In this document: piece after piece, positions 7,701 to 15,230 of the stretch
Layout: each line of letters begins with the position of its first letter
Numbering within the stretch: the first letter of the stretch is position 1
NCBI GenBank assembly: GCA_018668475.1
Contig: JABJCZ010000276.1
Coordinates: 1-16,955, forward strand
Direction of reading: 5' to 3'
Length of the DNA: 16,955 bases
From: Alphaproteobacteria bacterium
GTDB taxonomy: Bacteria > Pseudomonadota > Alphaproteobacteria > UBA828
Position numbers and translations under genes: made by a program
The notes under the pieces: generated by a model
The model's input: the letters and a program-made list of their open reading frames with translations, nothing else
Databases searched by the model: none
Told to the model about the DNA's origin: nothing

Positions 7701-8528
7701 GCCCTCGATGAGCCAGCAAGCATCAACCCGCTGGCCGCCCGCGTATCTGCCGAACGGGCTGAACTGATTGCCAATGGCGCCGATGAGACGGCTGCGACGC
7801 AACGTGCCGGCTATCGTGTTTTCGGTTCAATGCCTGGTGCCTACGGGGCAGGGCTACAGGCGCTGATTGACGAAGGCGGCTGGAACAGTGGAGACGACCT
7901 CGCAGATGCCTACCTCGCCTGGGGCGGATGGGCCTACGGCGCCGGCACTGAAGGCCGCGGTGAACATGCCTTGTTCGAGACCCGCCTCGGACACATTGAG
8001 GCGGTGGTACACAATCAGGACAATCGCGAGCATGACCTACTCGACAGTGACGATTACTATCAATTTGAAGGAGGTCTCACTGCCGCCGTGCGCAAAGCAT
8101 CCGGCGCGGACCCCGTTGTGTATCACAACGACCATTCCAACCCTGAAAACCCCCGCATACGCACGCTGCAGGATGAGATCGGGCGCGTTGTGCGCGGTCG
8201 CGCTGCCAACCCCAAGTGGATCAACGGCATGATGCGCCATGGCTACAAAGGCGCCTTCGAAATGGCCGCAACCGTCGATTATCTGTTCGCCTTCGCCGCC
8301 ACGACCCGCGCCGTGAAACACCATCATTTTGAAATGCTGTTTAATGCTTACCTGGCGGACGATGCCGTGCGTGGGTTTATCGAACAGGCAAACCCGGCGG
8401 CGCTCAGGGAAATGGCCGCCCGGTTTCGCGAAGCAATCGAGCGCGGCCTCTGGCAACCGCACGGCAACCGGCATCCGGTATTGATCGACGAACTTCTAGC
8501 TAGTGCAACTGGAGAGGCTGCCGAATGA
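4770..8528 (+). CDS. cobN: Cobaltochelatase large subunit CobN (late cobalt insertion)
   Basis: CobN is the large subunit of the ATP-dependent cobaltochelatase that inserts Co2+ into hydrogenobyrinic acid a,c-diamide in the aerobic (late-cobalt) pathway; it is related to the BchH/ChlH magnesium chelatase subunit. The product is 1252 residues, close to the usual ~1270. Hallmarks are HVGKHGNLEWLPGK (554-567), NDPGEGSQAKRRAQAVIIDHL beginning at 593, and near the C-terminus YHNDHSNPENPRIRTL from 1118 followed by PKWINGMMRHGYKGAFEMA. No frameshift or internal stop was seen. It begins 13 bases after cobW and ends with an ATGA overlap with cobO. Its partner AAA+ and VWA-domain subunits (confusingly also called CobS and CobT) are not in the window and must be encoded elsewhere. 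Confidence 0.97.
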   Translation: MHLLAAQPGGIADGAEAVDLAQTPGDIVFASAADTELSSLAAARQQLAADAPSLRLANLMQLSHNLSVDLWVDQVVRSARLVVVRVLGGIGYWPYGVARLADVCRANGVALAVLPGDDKPDPDLVALGTISPDAIDQLWRYLIHGGNANAVAFLNYAAHLIGEKTDYAEPAPLPRAGFYWPGLAGEATADAIAAEWTAGQPATAVLFYRALVQGGHTAPIDALVEELSRQGLNPLPIFVASLRDPPAAQFVSSALAITPPAIVLTTCAFAVSTPDERRAGPLDDFDAPVFQVVFAGNTKGAWAEGNAGLSARDIAMHVALPEVDGRILTRAVAFKTEARRDAATETTLVAFEAEPDRVRFVATLAAAWARLRNTPANERRIGLVLANYPNQKGRIGNGVGLDTPESTAVVLNTLAEAGYQVDGCPANGEDLMDLLSTGITNDHRENIGIASSDYVSIAAYREMFSALPDAAREATNDRWGLPEDDPFFRAHEHGGAFAVPVRRFGNISVMVQPARGYNIDPVATYHDPALVPPHGYFAAYFWLRQVFSAHAIVHVGKHGNLEWLPGKALALSSACMPEAVLGPMPHIYPFIVNDPGEGSQAKRRAQAVIIDHLTPPLTRAESYGELRELETLVDEYFEASQMDRRRLKPLAERILSLVRSLRLDTDCDIAEDEPTDGALAKLDGYLCELKEMQIRDGLHIFGRTPQDDQRRDLLTALARCPRGGRDADRSLTRALATDLELEFDPLDCDMAAPWTGPRPDAMAGTDPWRTHGDTVERLEALASDLITNTRAAPATWRATRTVLDEIETRIGPALDGSGPAEAAGLLRALDGRFVTPGPSGAPTRGRPEVLPTGRNFYSVDTRAVPTAAAWSLGWKSAQRLVEQYAQDHGDWPHTMALSAWGTSNMRTGGDDIAQALALIGARPTWDTATGRVTGFEIMPAELIDRPRVDVTLRVSGFFRDAFPGLIALFDSAVRAVAALDEPASINPLAARVSAERAELIANGADETAATQRAGYRVFGSMPGAYGAGLQALIDEGGWNSGDDLADAYLAWGGWAYGAGTEGRGEHALFETRLGHIEAVVHNQDNREHDLLDSDDYYQFEGGLTAAVRKASGADPVVYHNDHSNPENPRIRTLQDEIGRVVRGRAANPKWINGMMRHGYKGAFEMAATVDYLFAFAATTRAVKHHHFEMLFNAYLADDAVRGFIEQANPAALREMAARFREAIERGLWQPHGNRHPVLIDELLASATGEAAE

Positions 8529-9154
8529 AGAAGAAAGACGGGATGAGCGAAGCCGAGCTCGACCAGCACCATGCCGAAAGAATGGCCAAGCGCAAAGCTG
8601 CGCGGGATCGCATGCTGGCTACAAAAACTATTGAAGAGAAAGGCCTGCTGATTGTTCATACCGGCAAGGGCAAGGGGAAATCCACGGCGGCCTTTGGCCT
8701 GGCCGCGCGCGCCATCGGCAATGGCCTGAAAGTCGGCATCGTGCAGTTTGTCAAAGGCAAGTGGGAAACCGGCGAGCGCGTAGTGCTGGAGAAATTCCCC
8801 GAGCTTTGTGACATCCACGTCATGGGTGAGGGATTCAGCTGGGATACGCAGGATCGACAGCGCGATATTGCCGCCGCAAAAGCTGCCTGGGCGCAGGCAA
8901 AGACAATGCTCGCTGACCCAAGCTATGCCCTCATCGTGCTGGATGAGCTCAATATCGTACTGCGATATGACAACCTCGATATCACGGACGTCGTGAGCAC
9001 ACTCGAGGCCCGGCGCGATGATCTTCACGTGATCGTCACCGGCCGCAACGCCAAACCCGAGCTTATTGAAGCTGCAGACCTCGTGACGGAAATGGGCGAA
9101 ATCAAACACCACTTCAAGGTCGGGGTGAAAGCCCAGAAGGGTATTGAATTCTGA
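8525..9154 (+). CDS. cobO: Cob(I)yrinic acid a,c-diamide adenosyltransferase (CobO/CobA/BtuR type)
   Basis: Transfers the adenosyl group of ATP to the cob(I)alt corrinoid, forming the carbon-cobalt bond. The 209-residue product has the atypical P-loop [10 protein letters not shown] (45-54), [11 protein letters not shown] (74-84), FSWDTQD (104-110), the Walker B-like LIVLDELN (136-143), [20 protein letters not shown] (171-190) and a C-terminal KAQKGIEF, all typical. A basic N-terminal segment (1-38) covers the substrate in family structures. GGAGAGG at 8511-8517, spaced seven bases from the ATG, and the ATGA overlap with cobN fix the start and imply translational coupling. It acts after cobalt insertion and before CobQ, matching gene order. 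Confidence 0.96.
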   Translation: MKKKDGMSEAELDQHHAERMAKRKAARDRMLATKTIEEKGLLIVHTGKGKGKSTAAFGLAARAIGNGLKVGIVQFVKGKWETGERVVLEKFPELCDIHVMGEGFSWDTQDRQRDIAAAKAAWAQAKTMLADPSYALIVLDELNIVLRYDNLDITDVVSTLEARRDDLHVIVTGRNAKPELIEAADLVTEMGEIKHHFKVGVKAQKGIEF

Positions 9155-9156
9155 TT

Positions 9157-10647
9157 ATGGGCCGGACGGGACAACATACCCCCGCACTCATGTTGCAGGG
9201 CACGGGCTCGGATGTCGGCAAGTCATTGCTCGTGGCTGGGCTCGCGCGGGCCTTTACACGCCGGGGATTGGCCGTACGCCCGTTCAAGCCACAGAACATG
9301 TCCAATAACGCAGCGGTTTGCGAAGGTGGTGAAATTGGCCGCGCTCAGGCGCTGCAGGCCCGAGCTGCACGAATCGCGCCTTGTATCGACATGAACCCGG
9401 TCTTGCTTAAACCACAGAGTGATATAGGCGCGCAGGTTATCGTGCAGGGTCGGGTCACGGGCAATGCCAGTGCGCGCGATTACCACGCGCTCAAGCCTGA
9501 TCTTTTGCCTGCGGTAATGGACAGTTTCCAGCGGTTATCCGGCGACGCCGACCTCGTATTGATAGAGGGCGCGGGCAGCCCGGCGGAAGTGAATTTGCGC
9601 GCCGGTGATATCGCCAATATGGGCTTTGCTGAGGCTGCAAATGTGCCCGTTGTGCTGGTCGGCGATATCGAACGTGGTGGTGTTATTGCCAGCATTACCG
9701 GAACCGTGGCCCTATTGCCGCGCGCCGAGCAACAGCGGATCAAGGGCTCCATCGTCAATAAATTTCGCGGCGACCCGTCGCTGTTTAACGATGCGGCCGC
9801 AATCATCGAAAACAAAACGGGAGCGCCGCTGCTCGGCGTCGTGCCTTGGTTTGATGACGCGGGAGTTTTACCCAAGGAGGATTCCGCAAGTTTTGACGGC
9901 GCCCGGCACTGGCATGACGAAGCAGTCTCCTCGCCCGTTCGCATTGGCGCGCTGCAACTGCCGCGCATCGCCAACTTTGATGACCTGGACCCGCTGGCCG
10001 CCGAACCCGGCGTTGACCTGCAAATCGTGGCGCCCGGCGCTGCCATCCCCGGTGACCTGGACCTGGTTATCATCCCAGGGTCGAAATCAACCCGGGCCGA
10101 CCTCGAATTTCTGCGCAAGCAAGGATGGGACGTTGATCTTCGCACCCACGTGCGACGTGGCGGGCGCGTATTCGGTATTTGCGGCGGCTACCAGATGCTT
10201 GGCCGCACCATCACGGACAGCAGCGGCATTGAAGGAGAGCCTGGCACCAGTGACGGCCTCGCGCTGCTCGATATCGAAACCACCATGGCGGCGAGGAAAA
10301 AGCTGGTGCAGGTAGCCGGCACCTATGGCGCAGAAACCATTCCGGTCAGCGGCTACGAAATGCACATGGGTGTCACCACGGGGACCGATACGGCGCGCCC
10401 CTTTGTTACCCTGCAACAGGGGCCGGACGGCGCAACGTCAGCAGATGGCCACGTGATGGGCTGTTACATCCACGGGCTCTTTGCAGGCGATGCTTTCCGT
10501 CGTTCTTTCCTGAACAAAATTCGCGACACCGGGGCTCCCTCAATCGCCTGGGAAGAAACGGTCGATGACGCGCTTGATGGCCTGGCGGATCACCTTGAAG
10601 CCGCGCTTAGCCTCGACACGCTGATGGAGTTGGCCGTTGCGCGCTGA
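9157..10647 (+). CDS. cobQ: Cobyric acid synthase (glutamine-dependent amidotransferase)
   Basis: CobQ amidates side chains b, d, e and g of adenosylcobyrinic acid a,c-diamide using glutamine and ATP, giving adenosylcobyric acid. The 496-residue product has the dethiobiotin-synthetase-like ATPase domain first ([19 protein letters not shown] at 11-29; [12 protein letters not shown] at 41-52; [11 protein letters not shown] at 60-70) and a class I glutamine amidotransferase domain at about 260-490. The nucleophile is C342 in [11 protein letters not shown] and the catalytic His is H439 in GCYIHGLF. It follows cobO by two bases. The ribosome binding site is weak, so translation is probably coupled to cobO. 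It is the last gene of the riboswitch operon, ending one base from the stop of the convergent cobD. Confidence 0.97.
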   Translation: MGRTGQHTPALMLQGTGSDVGKSLLVAGLARAFTRRGLAVRPFKPQNMSNNAAVCEGGEIGRAQALQARAARIAPCIDMNPVLLKPQSDIGAQVIVQGRVTGNASARDYHALKPDLLPAVMDSFQRLSGDADLVLIEGAGSPAEVNLRAGDIANMGFAEAANVPVVLVGDIERGGVIASITGTVALLPRAEQQRIKGSIVNKFRGDPSLFNDAAAIIENKTGAPLLGVVPWFDDAGVLPKEDSASFDGARHWHDEAVSSPVRIGALQLPRIANFDDLDPLAAEPGVDLQIVAPGAAIPGDLDLVIIPGSKSTRADLEFLRKQGWDVDLRTHVRRGGRVFGICGGYQMLGRTITDSSGIEGEPGTSDGLALLDIETTMAARKKLVQVAGTYGAETIPVSGYEMHMGVTTGTDTARPFVTLQQGPDGATSADGHVMGCYIHGLFAGDAFRRSFLNKIRDTGAPSIAWEETVDDALDGLADHLEAALSLDTLMELAVAR

Positions 10648-10648
10648 C

Positions 10649-11677
10649 CTAACCTGCGCGACCCAGCTGCGCCGCCACCGAAATGATTGCCACAATCCCG
10701 GCAACCAAAAAGCACGATATTGCGAAGAGAACGAGAGCGCGGCGAATATCGACGCGCGTGGCCTTGGCGCGACCACTGCCGATCCACACATTTTTCGTCT
10801 CTTTTGCACCGGTATATTTGCGCGGCCCCAGCAGGGCGAGATCAAGCGCGCCGGCCATAGCGGCCTCGGTCCATCCCGCATTGGGCGACGCGTGCTTGCC
10901 GGAATCCCGCAGCATGGTGCGCATGGCGCGGCGCGGCGCGGCACTGGGCGTGAACAGCGCTGCCACCACCATCAGTGGGCCGGCAATTCGCGCCGGAATC
11001 CAGTTCGCGACATCATCGAGCCGCGCGGCCACCATGCCGAACGACGCGTGCCGCTCAGTGCGATAGCCGATCATACTGTCGAGCGTGCTGATCGCTTTGA
11101 AAGCAAACAGTCCCGGCAGACCGAGCAGGAGATACCAGAAAACCGGCGCGACAACGCCGTCAGTAAAACTTTCGGCAACGCTTTCGATGGCGGCCCGCGA
11201 CACACCGTGTTCATCAAGCTTGGAGACGTCGCGCCCGACGATCTGTTTGAGCGCGCTGCGCCCGCCCTTGATCCCACCCTTATCAAGTCCGCGCATGACC
11301 CGCACCACATGGTCGACCATGCTGCGCTGCGCGATCATCAACGCAACCGCCACAAGCTCAATGCACCAGCCAAATGGCAGATCGCGCGCAACCAGCCCAA
11401 GCAACCAGCCCACAACGGCGGCGGCGCCGACAACCGCGACAACGGCCACGAGCCCGCGCAACATGCGATCAATCTCGCCCCGCTTCGGCCGATTGAGTTT
11501 GGCATCAAGCCAGGTGATCAACAGGCCAATGGCCCGGACCGGATGCGGCAGCCAACGTGGGTCGCCAATCAGCACATCGAGGAACAGCGCAAGCAACAGC
11601 ACAACGGGGCCACCTGGCCCCAATGCCCAGTCCATTCCGCCGACGGCGGGAAGATTCCAGATGCCGGATATCATCAT
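10649..11677 (-). CDS. cobD: Adenosylcobinamide-phosphate synthase (CobD/CbiB), membrane protein
   Basis: Attaches (R)-1-amino-2-propanol or its phosphate to the f side chain of cobyric acid, producing cobinamide (phosphate). This is a 342-residue integral membrane protein with hydrophobic helices at about 22-37, 75-98, 105-117, 176-196, 230-243 and 314-336. Family signatures: LDVLIGDPRWLPHPVRAIG (33-51), AAIESVAESFTDGVVAPVFWY (162-182), STLDSMIGYRTERHASFG (197-214) and SPNAGWTEAAMAGAL (264-278). The start is uncertain: ATG at 11677 has no clear ribosome binding site, and Met15 (11635) is just after a GGCGGA run; both precede the conserved region. It is the only minus-strand gene between two plus-strand operons. 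Confidence 0.95.
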   Translation of the reverse strand: MMISGIWNLPAVGGMDWALGPGGPVVLLLALFLDVLIGDPRWLPHPVRAIGLLITWLDAKLNRPKRGEIDRMLRGLVAVVAVVGAAAVVGWLLGLVARDLPFGWCIELVAVALMIAQRSMVDHVVRVMRGLDKGGIKGGRSALKQIVGRDVSKLDEHGVSRAAIESVAESFTDGVVAPVFWYLLLGLPGLFAFKAISTLDSMIGYRTERHASFGMVAARLDDVANWIPARIAGPLMVVAALFTPSAAPRRAMRTMLRDSGKHASPNAGWTEAAMAGALDLALLGPRKYTGAKETKNVWIGSGRAKATRVDIRRALVLFAISCFLVAGIVAIISVAAQLGRAG

Positions 11678-11760
11678 GGCGGGAGCATGGTGCGCAGGTG
11701 CCGCGCCGTCAATTCCGCAAGGTATGGAGCGACAGATACAAAGTTCAAAGGAATAGCGAT
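11678..11760. promoter_or_regulatory. Divergent cobD/cbiX intergenic region
   Basis: This 83-bp gap separates the starts of cobD (minus) and cbiX (plus), so promoters for one or both are expected here. No cobalamin riboswitch boxes and no convincing sigma-70 hexamer pair were found. A TTCCGC/GATACA-like pair around 11715-11742 is too degenerate to call. If the second operon responds to B12, it must do so by another mechanism or from a promoter inside cobD. Confidence 0.3.
11747..11752 (+). promoter_or_regulatory. Ribosome binding site that fixes a TTG start for cbiX
   Basis: AAAGGA lies eight bases before TTG 11761-11763. The frame stays open upstream to an ATG at 11557, but that stretch is antisense to the cobD start region and has no chelatase character. 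After the TTG the protein begins TDTAVLLCGHGS, as expected for CbiX. Confidence 0.75.
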
Positions 11761-12690
11761 TTGACTGATACCGCCGTACTTCTCTGTGGCCATGGCAGCC
11801 GCGATGTTGAAGCGATCCAGGAATTTGAGGGCCTTGCCAAACAAATGGCCGGACGCCTGCCAGGCCGCTACGTCGACCATGGATTTCTGGAATTTGCCAA
11901 GCCGACGATCGGCGATCGGCTGAGCGCCATGCGCGATGCCGGGGTGCGCAATGTAGAGGCCATACCCGGCATGTTGTTTGCCGCCGGCCACGCCAAAAAC
12001 GACATACCCTCCGTTCTCAATAACTTTATGGCAGAGAACGAAGGCTTCACAATCAGTTATGGTCGGGAACTTGCCATCGAATCGAAAATGCTCGCGGCCA
12101 GCGTTGCCCGCATTGAGGCGGCTGAAGCCATCGCCGCAACCACCGTGCCCCGTGAGGAAACCCTGTTGCTCGTCGTTGGGCGCGGCACGTCTGACCCCGA
12201 TGCCAACTCCAACATATCCAAGGTCGCCCGTATGTTGTGGGAGGGCATGGGTTTTGGCTGGGCGGAGGTCGCCTATAGCGGCGTCACCTATCCGCTGATC
12301 GCACCTGCGCTGGAGCGCATTCCGCGCTTGGGCTACCGGCGCATCATCGTCTTTCCTTATTTTCTGTTCACCGGTGTGCTGGTCAAACGAATTTATGAAG
12401 CCACCGATGTGGCCGCGGCAGCCTCCAGCAATATCGAATTCATCAAAGCGCCGTATTTACGCGACCATCCGCTGGTCGTGGACTCGTTCATGGAGCGTTT
12501 GGGCGAGATATCCGCGGGCCAAAATCTGATGAACTGTCTGTCGTGCAAATATCGCGAACAGATCATCGGCTATGAGCATGACCAGGGGGCCGCGCAGGTA
12601 GGCCATCACCATCATGTGGAAGGTGTCGGCACAGACGGCGATCTTCATAGTCATGACCACGCCGGGCCTGGTCATCGTCATGACGACTGA
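11761..12690 (+). CDS. cbiX: Long-form CbiX, sirohydrochlorin (cobalto)chelatase-like, with MxCxxC and His-rich tail
   Basis: Class II chelatase that in known members inserts Co2+ into sirohydrochlorin, the entry step of the early-cobalt (anaerobic) pathway. The 309-residue product has two chelatase half-domains: LLCGHGSRD with H11 and MLFAAGHAKND with H77 (metal-site histidines), then VVGRGTSDPDANSN (138-151), AYSGVTYP and VFPYFLFTGVLVKRI. A MxCxxC motif (M257, C259, C262) and a His-rich tail (282-309, about ten His) resemble the long Bacillus megaterium CbiX, whose MxCxxC binds an iron-sulfur cluster. TTG start with AAAGGA eight bases upstream. The cobH start lies within its last 11 bases. 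Its presence beside CobN is unusual; a siroheme, other metal or cobalt-supply role remains possible. Confidence 0.88.
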   Translation: MTDTAVLLCGHGSRDVEAIQEFEGLAKQMAGRLPGRYVDHGFLEFAKPTIGDRLSAMRDAGVRNVEAIPGMLFAAGHAKNDIPSVLNNFMAENEGFTISYGRELAIESKMLAASVARIEAAEAIAATTVPREETLLLVVGRGTSDPDANSNISKVARMLWEGMGFGWAEVAYSGVTYPLIAPALERIPRLGYRRIIVFPYFLFTGVLVKRIYEATDVAAAASSNIEFIKAPYLRDHPLVVDSFMERLGEISAGQNLMNCLSCKYREQIIGYEHDQGAAQVGHHHHVEGVGTDGDLHSHDHAGPGHRHDD

Positions 12691-13309
12691 GTATCTGAAA
12701 GACCCCGCCGCGATTACCGCCGCGTCATTCGCCATCATCGAGCGCGAAGCGGCGCTGGGTGATCTGCCTGCGCGCATGCGCCCTGTAGCCGCGCGTATGA
12801 TCCATACCTGCGGCATAATATTGCTGGTCGATCATCTGGCTTGGTCGCAAGGCGCTGCGGAGAAAGGTAGCGCCGCACTTGCGGCCGGCGCACCAGTACT
12901 GACCGACGTAAGCATGGTCGCCGCCGGCATTACCCCCGCCCGCCTGCCCGCTGACAACAAGGTCATCTGTGCGCTCGGCGAGCCCGACGTTGCTGAACTT
13001 GCCAAAGCCGCAGGTACAACGCGCACCGCCGCCGCCCTTGATCACTGGGCGCCGCATATGGACGGCGCCGTCGTGGCCGTTGGCAATGCGCCGACCGCGT
13101 TGTTCCGCCTGCTTGAGATGATCCGCGCTGGCGCGCCCCGTCCGGCACTGGTCGTCGCGACACCGCCGGGGTTTGTCGGTGCCGCAGAATCAAAAGACGC
13201 GCTGATCGCAAATGACCTTGGCTTGCCTTACATCGCGGTGATAGGCCGGATGGGCGGCAGCGCCCTGGCCGCCGCAGCGGTCAACGCAATGGCAAAGGAA
13301 GGATTATGA
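12680..13309 (+). CDS. cobH: Precorrin-8X methylmutase
   Basis: Moves the C11 methyl group to C12, converting precorrin-8X to hydrogenobyrinic acid; there is no cofactor. The 209-residue product matches the family length. Motifs: KDPAAITAASFAIIEREA (7-24), MIHTCG with the catalytic H42 (40-45), VLTDVSMVAAGI (73-84), VVAVGNAPTALFRLLE (131-146), PPGFVGAAESK (162-172) and GRMGGSALAAA (189-199). ATG 12680 was chosen because it gives the usual N-terminus; the frame extends upstream to 12614 but would then be translated inside the His-rich end of cbiX. It overlaps cbiX by 11 bases and cobL by 4 (ATGA). As a methylmutase it serves either pathway (CbiC in the anaerobic one). Confidence 0.96.
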   Translation: MTTEYLKDPAAITAASFAIIEREAALGDLPARMRPVAARMIHTCGIILLVDHLAWSQGAAEKGSAALAAGAPVLTDVSMVAAGITPARLPADNKVICALGEPDVAELAKAAGTTRTAAALDHWAPHMDGAVVAVGNAPTALFRLLEMIRAGAPRPALVVATPPGFVGAAESKDALIANDLGLPYIAVIGRMGGSALAAAAVNAMAKEGL

Positions 13310-14529
13310 CCAGTATGACGTGCTGGCTGAGTGTCGTCGGCCTCAGCGAAGGTGGCTACAAGGCGCTCTCGCCAGCCGCACGCACGCTGGTGGATACCGC
13401 CGAAGTTCTGGTGGGCGGCGAGCGTCATCTGGCCCTTGTAGCGGAGGGTATCGGCGATAGCGCAGAGCAGATTGTCTGGCGACGCCCATTGATCGACACC
13501 ATGGACGATATTCGCGGGCACGCGGGCAAACGGGTCGTCGTGCTGGCAACGGGTGACCCTATGGCCTATGGCATCGGCGTTACGCTGGCGCGGCACTTTT
13601 CCTTTGATGAAATGCTGATGCTGCCAGCGCCATCGGCTTTTAGCCTCGCCTGCGCGCGGCTGGGCTGGCCCGCGTCACATACGGATAACATTACGCTGCA
13701 TGGCCGGCCCGTAGAGATCGTACGGGCTTATCTCGCACCGGGCCATCGTGTGCTGGCACTGGCTGACAGTGGCGAAACGCCAGCGCTGGTAGCCCGCGAG
13801 CTTGTGGCAACAGGCTATGGCGCCAGCTTGATCACCGTTCTTGAGCACATGGGCGGCAGCGAAGAAGCACGAATTGTTGCCCGCGCCGATGAGTGGACTG
13901 CCGAAACCGTCGCGGACTTCAACACCATCGCGATCGAATGCGTGGCAGCGGACCGAGCGAAACGCTTCATGGGCGGACCCGGCCTGCCGGACCGCGCCTT
14001 TGAAAACACCGGCCAACTGACCAAACGAGAAGTGCGCGCCGTTACCCTCGCGGCAGTTCGGCCGACGCCAAGCGCACTACTGTGGGATGTCGGCGCCGGC
14101 GCCGGATCCATCGGCATTGAATGGTTGCTGGCGCACGAGACAACCGAGGCCATCGCCATCGAACGAAACCCAGACGCCTGCGCCATGATTGCCCGCAACG
14201 CTGCAGCCCTTGGCGTTCCCCGGCTCAAGGTAGAGCTGGGCAGCGCTCCGGAAGGGCTTGAGCTGCTGCCACGCCCGGACGCTGTCTTTATTGGTGGCGG
14301 CGTCTCGATACCGGGTGTGCTGGAAACCTGTTGGGCACAGCTCAAACTCGGCGGCAGACTGGTCGCCAACGCCGTTACCCTGAAAGGCGAATCGGCGCTG
14401 CTCAACTTTCGCGAAACTGAAGGCGGGCGGCTTACCCGCATCTCTATCTCCCGCGCACATGACATGGGCGCAACGACGGGGTGGCGAGCCATGACCCCGG
14501 TAACCCAGTTTGAGGTGATAAAAAAATGA
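13306..14529 (+). CDS. cobL: Precorrin-6Y C5,15-methyltransferase (decarboxylating), fused CbiE-CbiT domains
   Basis: CobL methylates C5 and C15 and decarboxylates the C12 acetate side chain of precorrin-6Y, using S-adenosylmethionine. The 407-residue product is the typical fusion. The N-terminal tetrapyrrole methylase domain (CbiE, about 6-215) has WLSVVGLSEGG (7-17), VVVLATGDPMAYGIG (77-91) and PAPSAFSLACARLGWP (107-122). A linker GLPDRAFENTGQLTKREVRA (226-245) leads to the CbiT Rossmann domain (about 245-405) with SAM motif LLWDVGAGAGSIGIEW (258-273) and DAVFIGGGVS (325-334). AAGGAAGGA just before the ATG and the ATGA overlap with cobH support the start. It ends in an ATGA overlap with cobI. 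Confidence 0.97.
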   Translation: MTSMTCWLSVVGLSEGGYKALSPAARTLVDTAEVLVGGERHLALVAEGIGDSAEQIVWRRPLIDTMDDIRGHAGKRVVVLATGDPMAYGIGVTLARHFSFDEMLMLPAPSAFSLACARLGWPASHTDNITLHGRPVEIVRAYLAPGHRVLALADSGETPALVARELVATGYGASLITVLEHMGGSEEARIVARADEWTAETVADFNTIAIECVAADRAKRFMGGPGLPDRAFENTGQLTKREVRAVTLAAVRPTPSALLWDVGAGAGSIGIEWLLAHETTEAIAIERNPDACAMIARNAAALGVPRLKVELGSAPEGLELLPRPDAVFIGGGVSIPGVLETCWAQLKLGGRLVANAVTLKGESALLNFRETEGGRLTRISISRAHDMGATTGWRAMTPVTQFEVIKK

Positions 14530-15230
14530 CCACAGGCACGCTTTATGGCCTGGGCGTCGGACCCGGAGACCCTGACCTGCTGACCGTCAAGGCGCTTCGC
14601 ATTATCCGCGATGTGCCGGTTATCGCCTACCCCGCACCGGATGAAGGCGCCTCGCTTGCGCGCAGTATTGTTGCCCCACATCTCGAGCGGGACTATGAAG
14701 AGATCGTCATCCGCATGCCGCTGGACGCCGCGCGCTTTCCGGCGGAAGACATCTACGACGACGCAGCAACAATGATCAGCGCTCGCCTGCAGGCCGGGCA
14801 GGATGTTGCCGTGTTGTGCGAGGGCGATGCCTTCATGTATGGCTCCTTCCTCTATTTGTACCAACGCCTTGCAGCCGATCATCAGGTCATTGTCGTGCCG
14901 GGGGTATCGTCGCCCATGGCCTGCGCCGCGGCACTCGGCGCACCATTGGCAGCCCGCAATGATGCATTGATGATTTTGCCAACAACCCTGCCCGAAGATG
15001 AGCTGTCAAAACGCATGGCACTTGCGGACGGCGTTGTGCTCATCAAGGTCGGGCGGCACATTGATAAAGCACGGCGGGCACTGGCCAGCGTCGGCCTAGC
15101 TGATACGGCGCAGTATATTGAGCGGGCCAGCATGGCCAATGAACGCATTCTGCCACTCGCCGACGCGCCATCACCGGCACCCTATTTTTCCATTATTATT
15201 GCCCACCGCCGGCAGGACGCCTGGCGATGA
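14526..15230 (+). CDS. cobI: Precorrin-2 C20-methyltransferase
   Basis: SAM-dependent methylase that converts precorrin-2 to precorrin-3A, the first step committed to corrins. The 234-residue product shows the tetrapyrrole methylase fold: LYGLGVGPGDPDLLTVKAL (6-24), VLCEGDAFMYGSFLYLY (97-112, with the CobI-type EGD..MYGS), VVPGVSSPMACAAALG (123-138) and a C-terminal PYFSIIIAHR strand. GAGGTGA at 14512-14518, seven bases from the ATG, is the best ribosome binding site in the second operon. ATGA overlaps join it to cobL and to the following fusion gene. Whether the in vivo substrate is precorrin-2 or its cobalt form cannot be read from sequence, and matters here because CbiX is in the same operon. 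Confidence 0.95.
   Translation: MTTGTLYGLGVGPGDPDLLTVKALRIIRDVPVIAYPAPDEGASLARSIVAPHLERDYEEIVIRMPLDAARFPAEDIYDDAATMISARLQAGQDVAVLCEGDAFMYGSFLYLYQRLAADHQVIVVPGVSSPMACAAALGAPLAARNDALMILPTTLPEDELSKRMALADGVVLIKVGRHIDKARRALASVGLADTAQYIERASMANERILPLADAPSPAPYFSIIIAHRRQDAWR

Noticed and set aside
11557..11760. N-terminal extension of CbiX to ATG 11557.
   Set aside because: It is antisense to cobD, low in family character, and incompatible with the AAAGGA-TTG initiation site.
10637..11764. Long plus-strand open frame (375 codons) over cobD.
   Set aside because: It is antisense to a clear CobD with all family motifs; its translation is rich in Arg, His and Pro with no recognisable domain, typical of a GC-rich shadow frame.
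13815..14882. Minus-strand open frame of 355 codons across cobL and cobI.
   Set aside because: It spans two well-supported overlapping plus-strand genes and has no recognisable domain.
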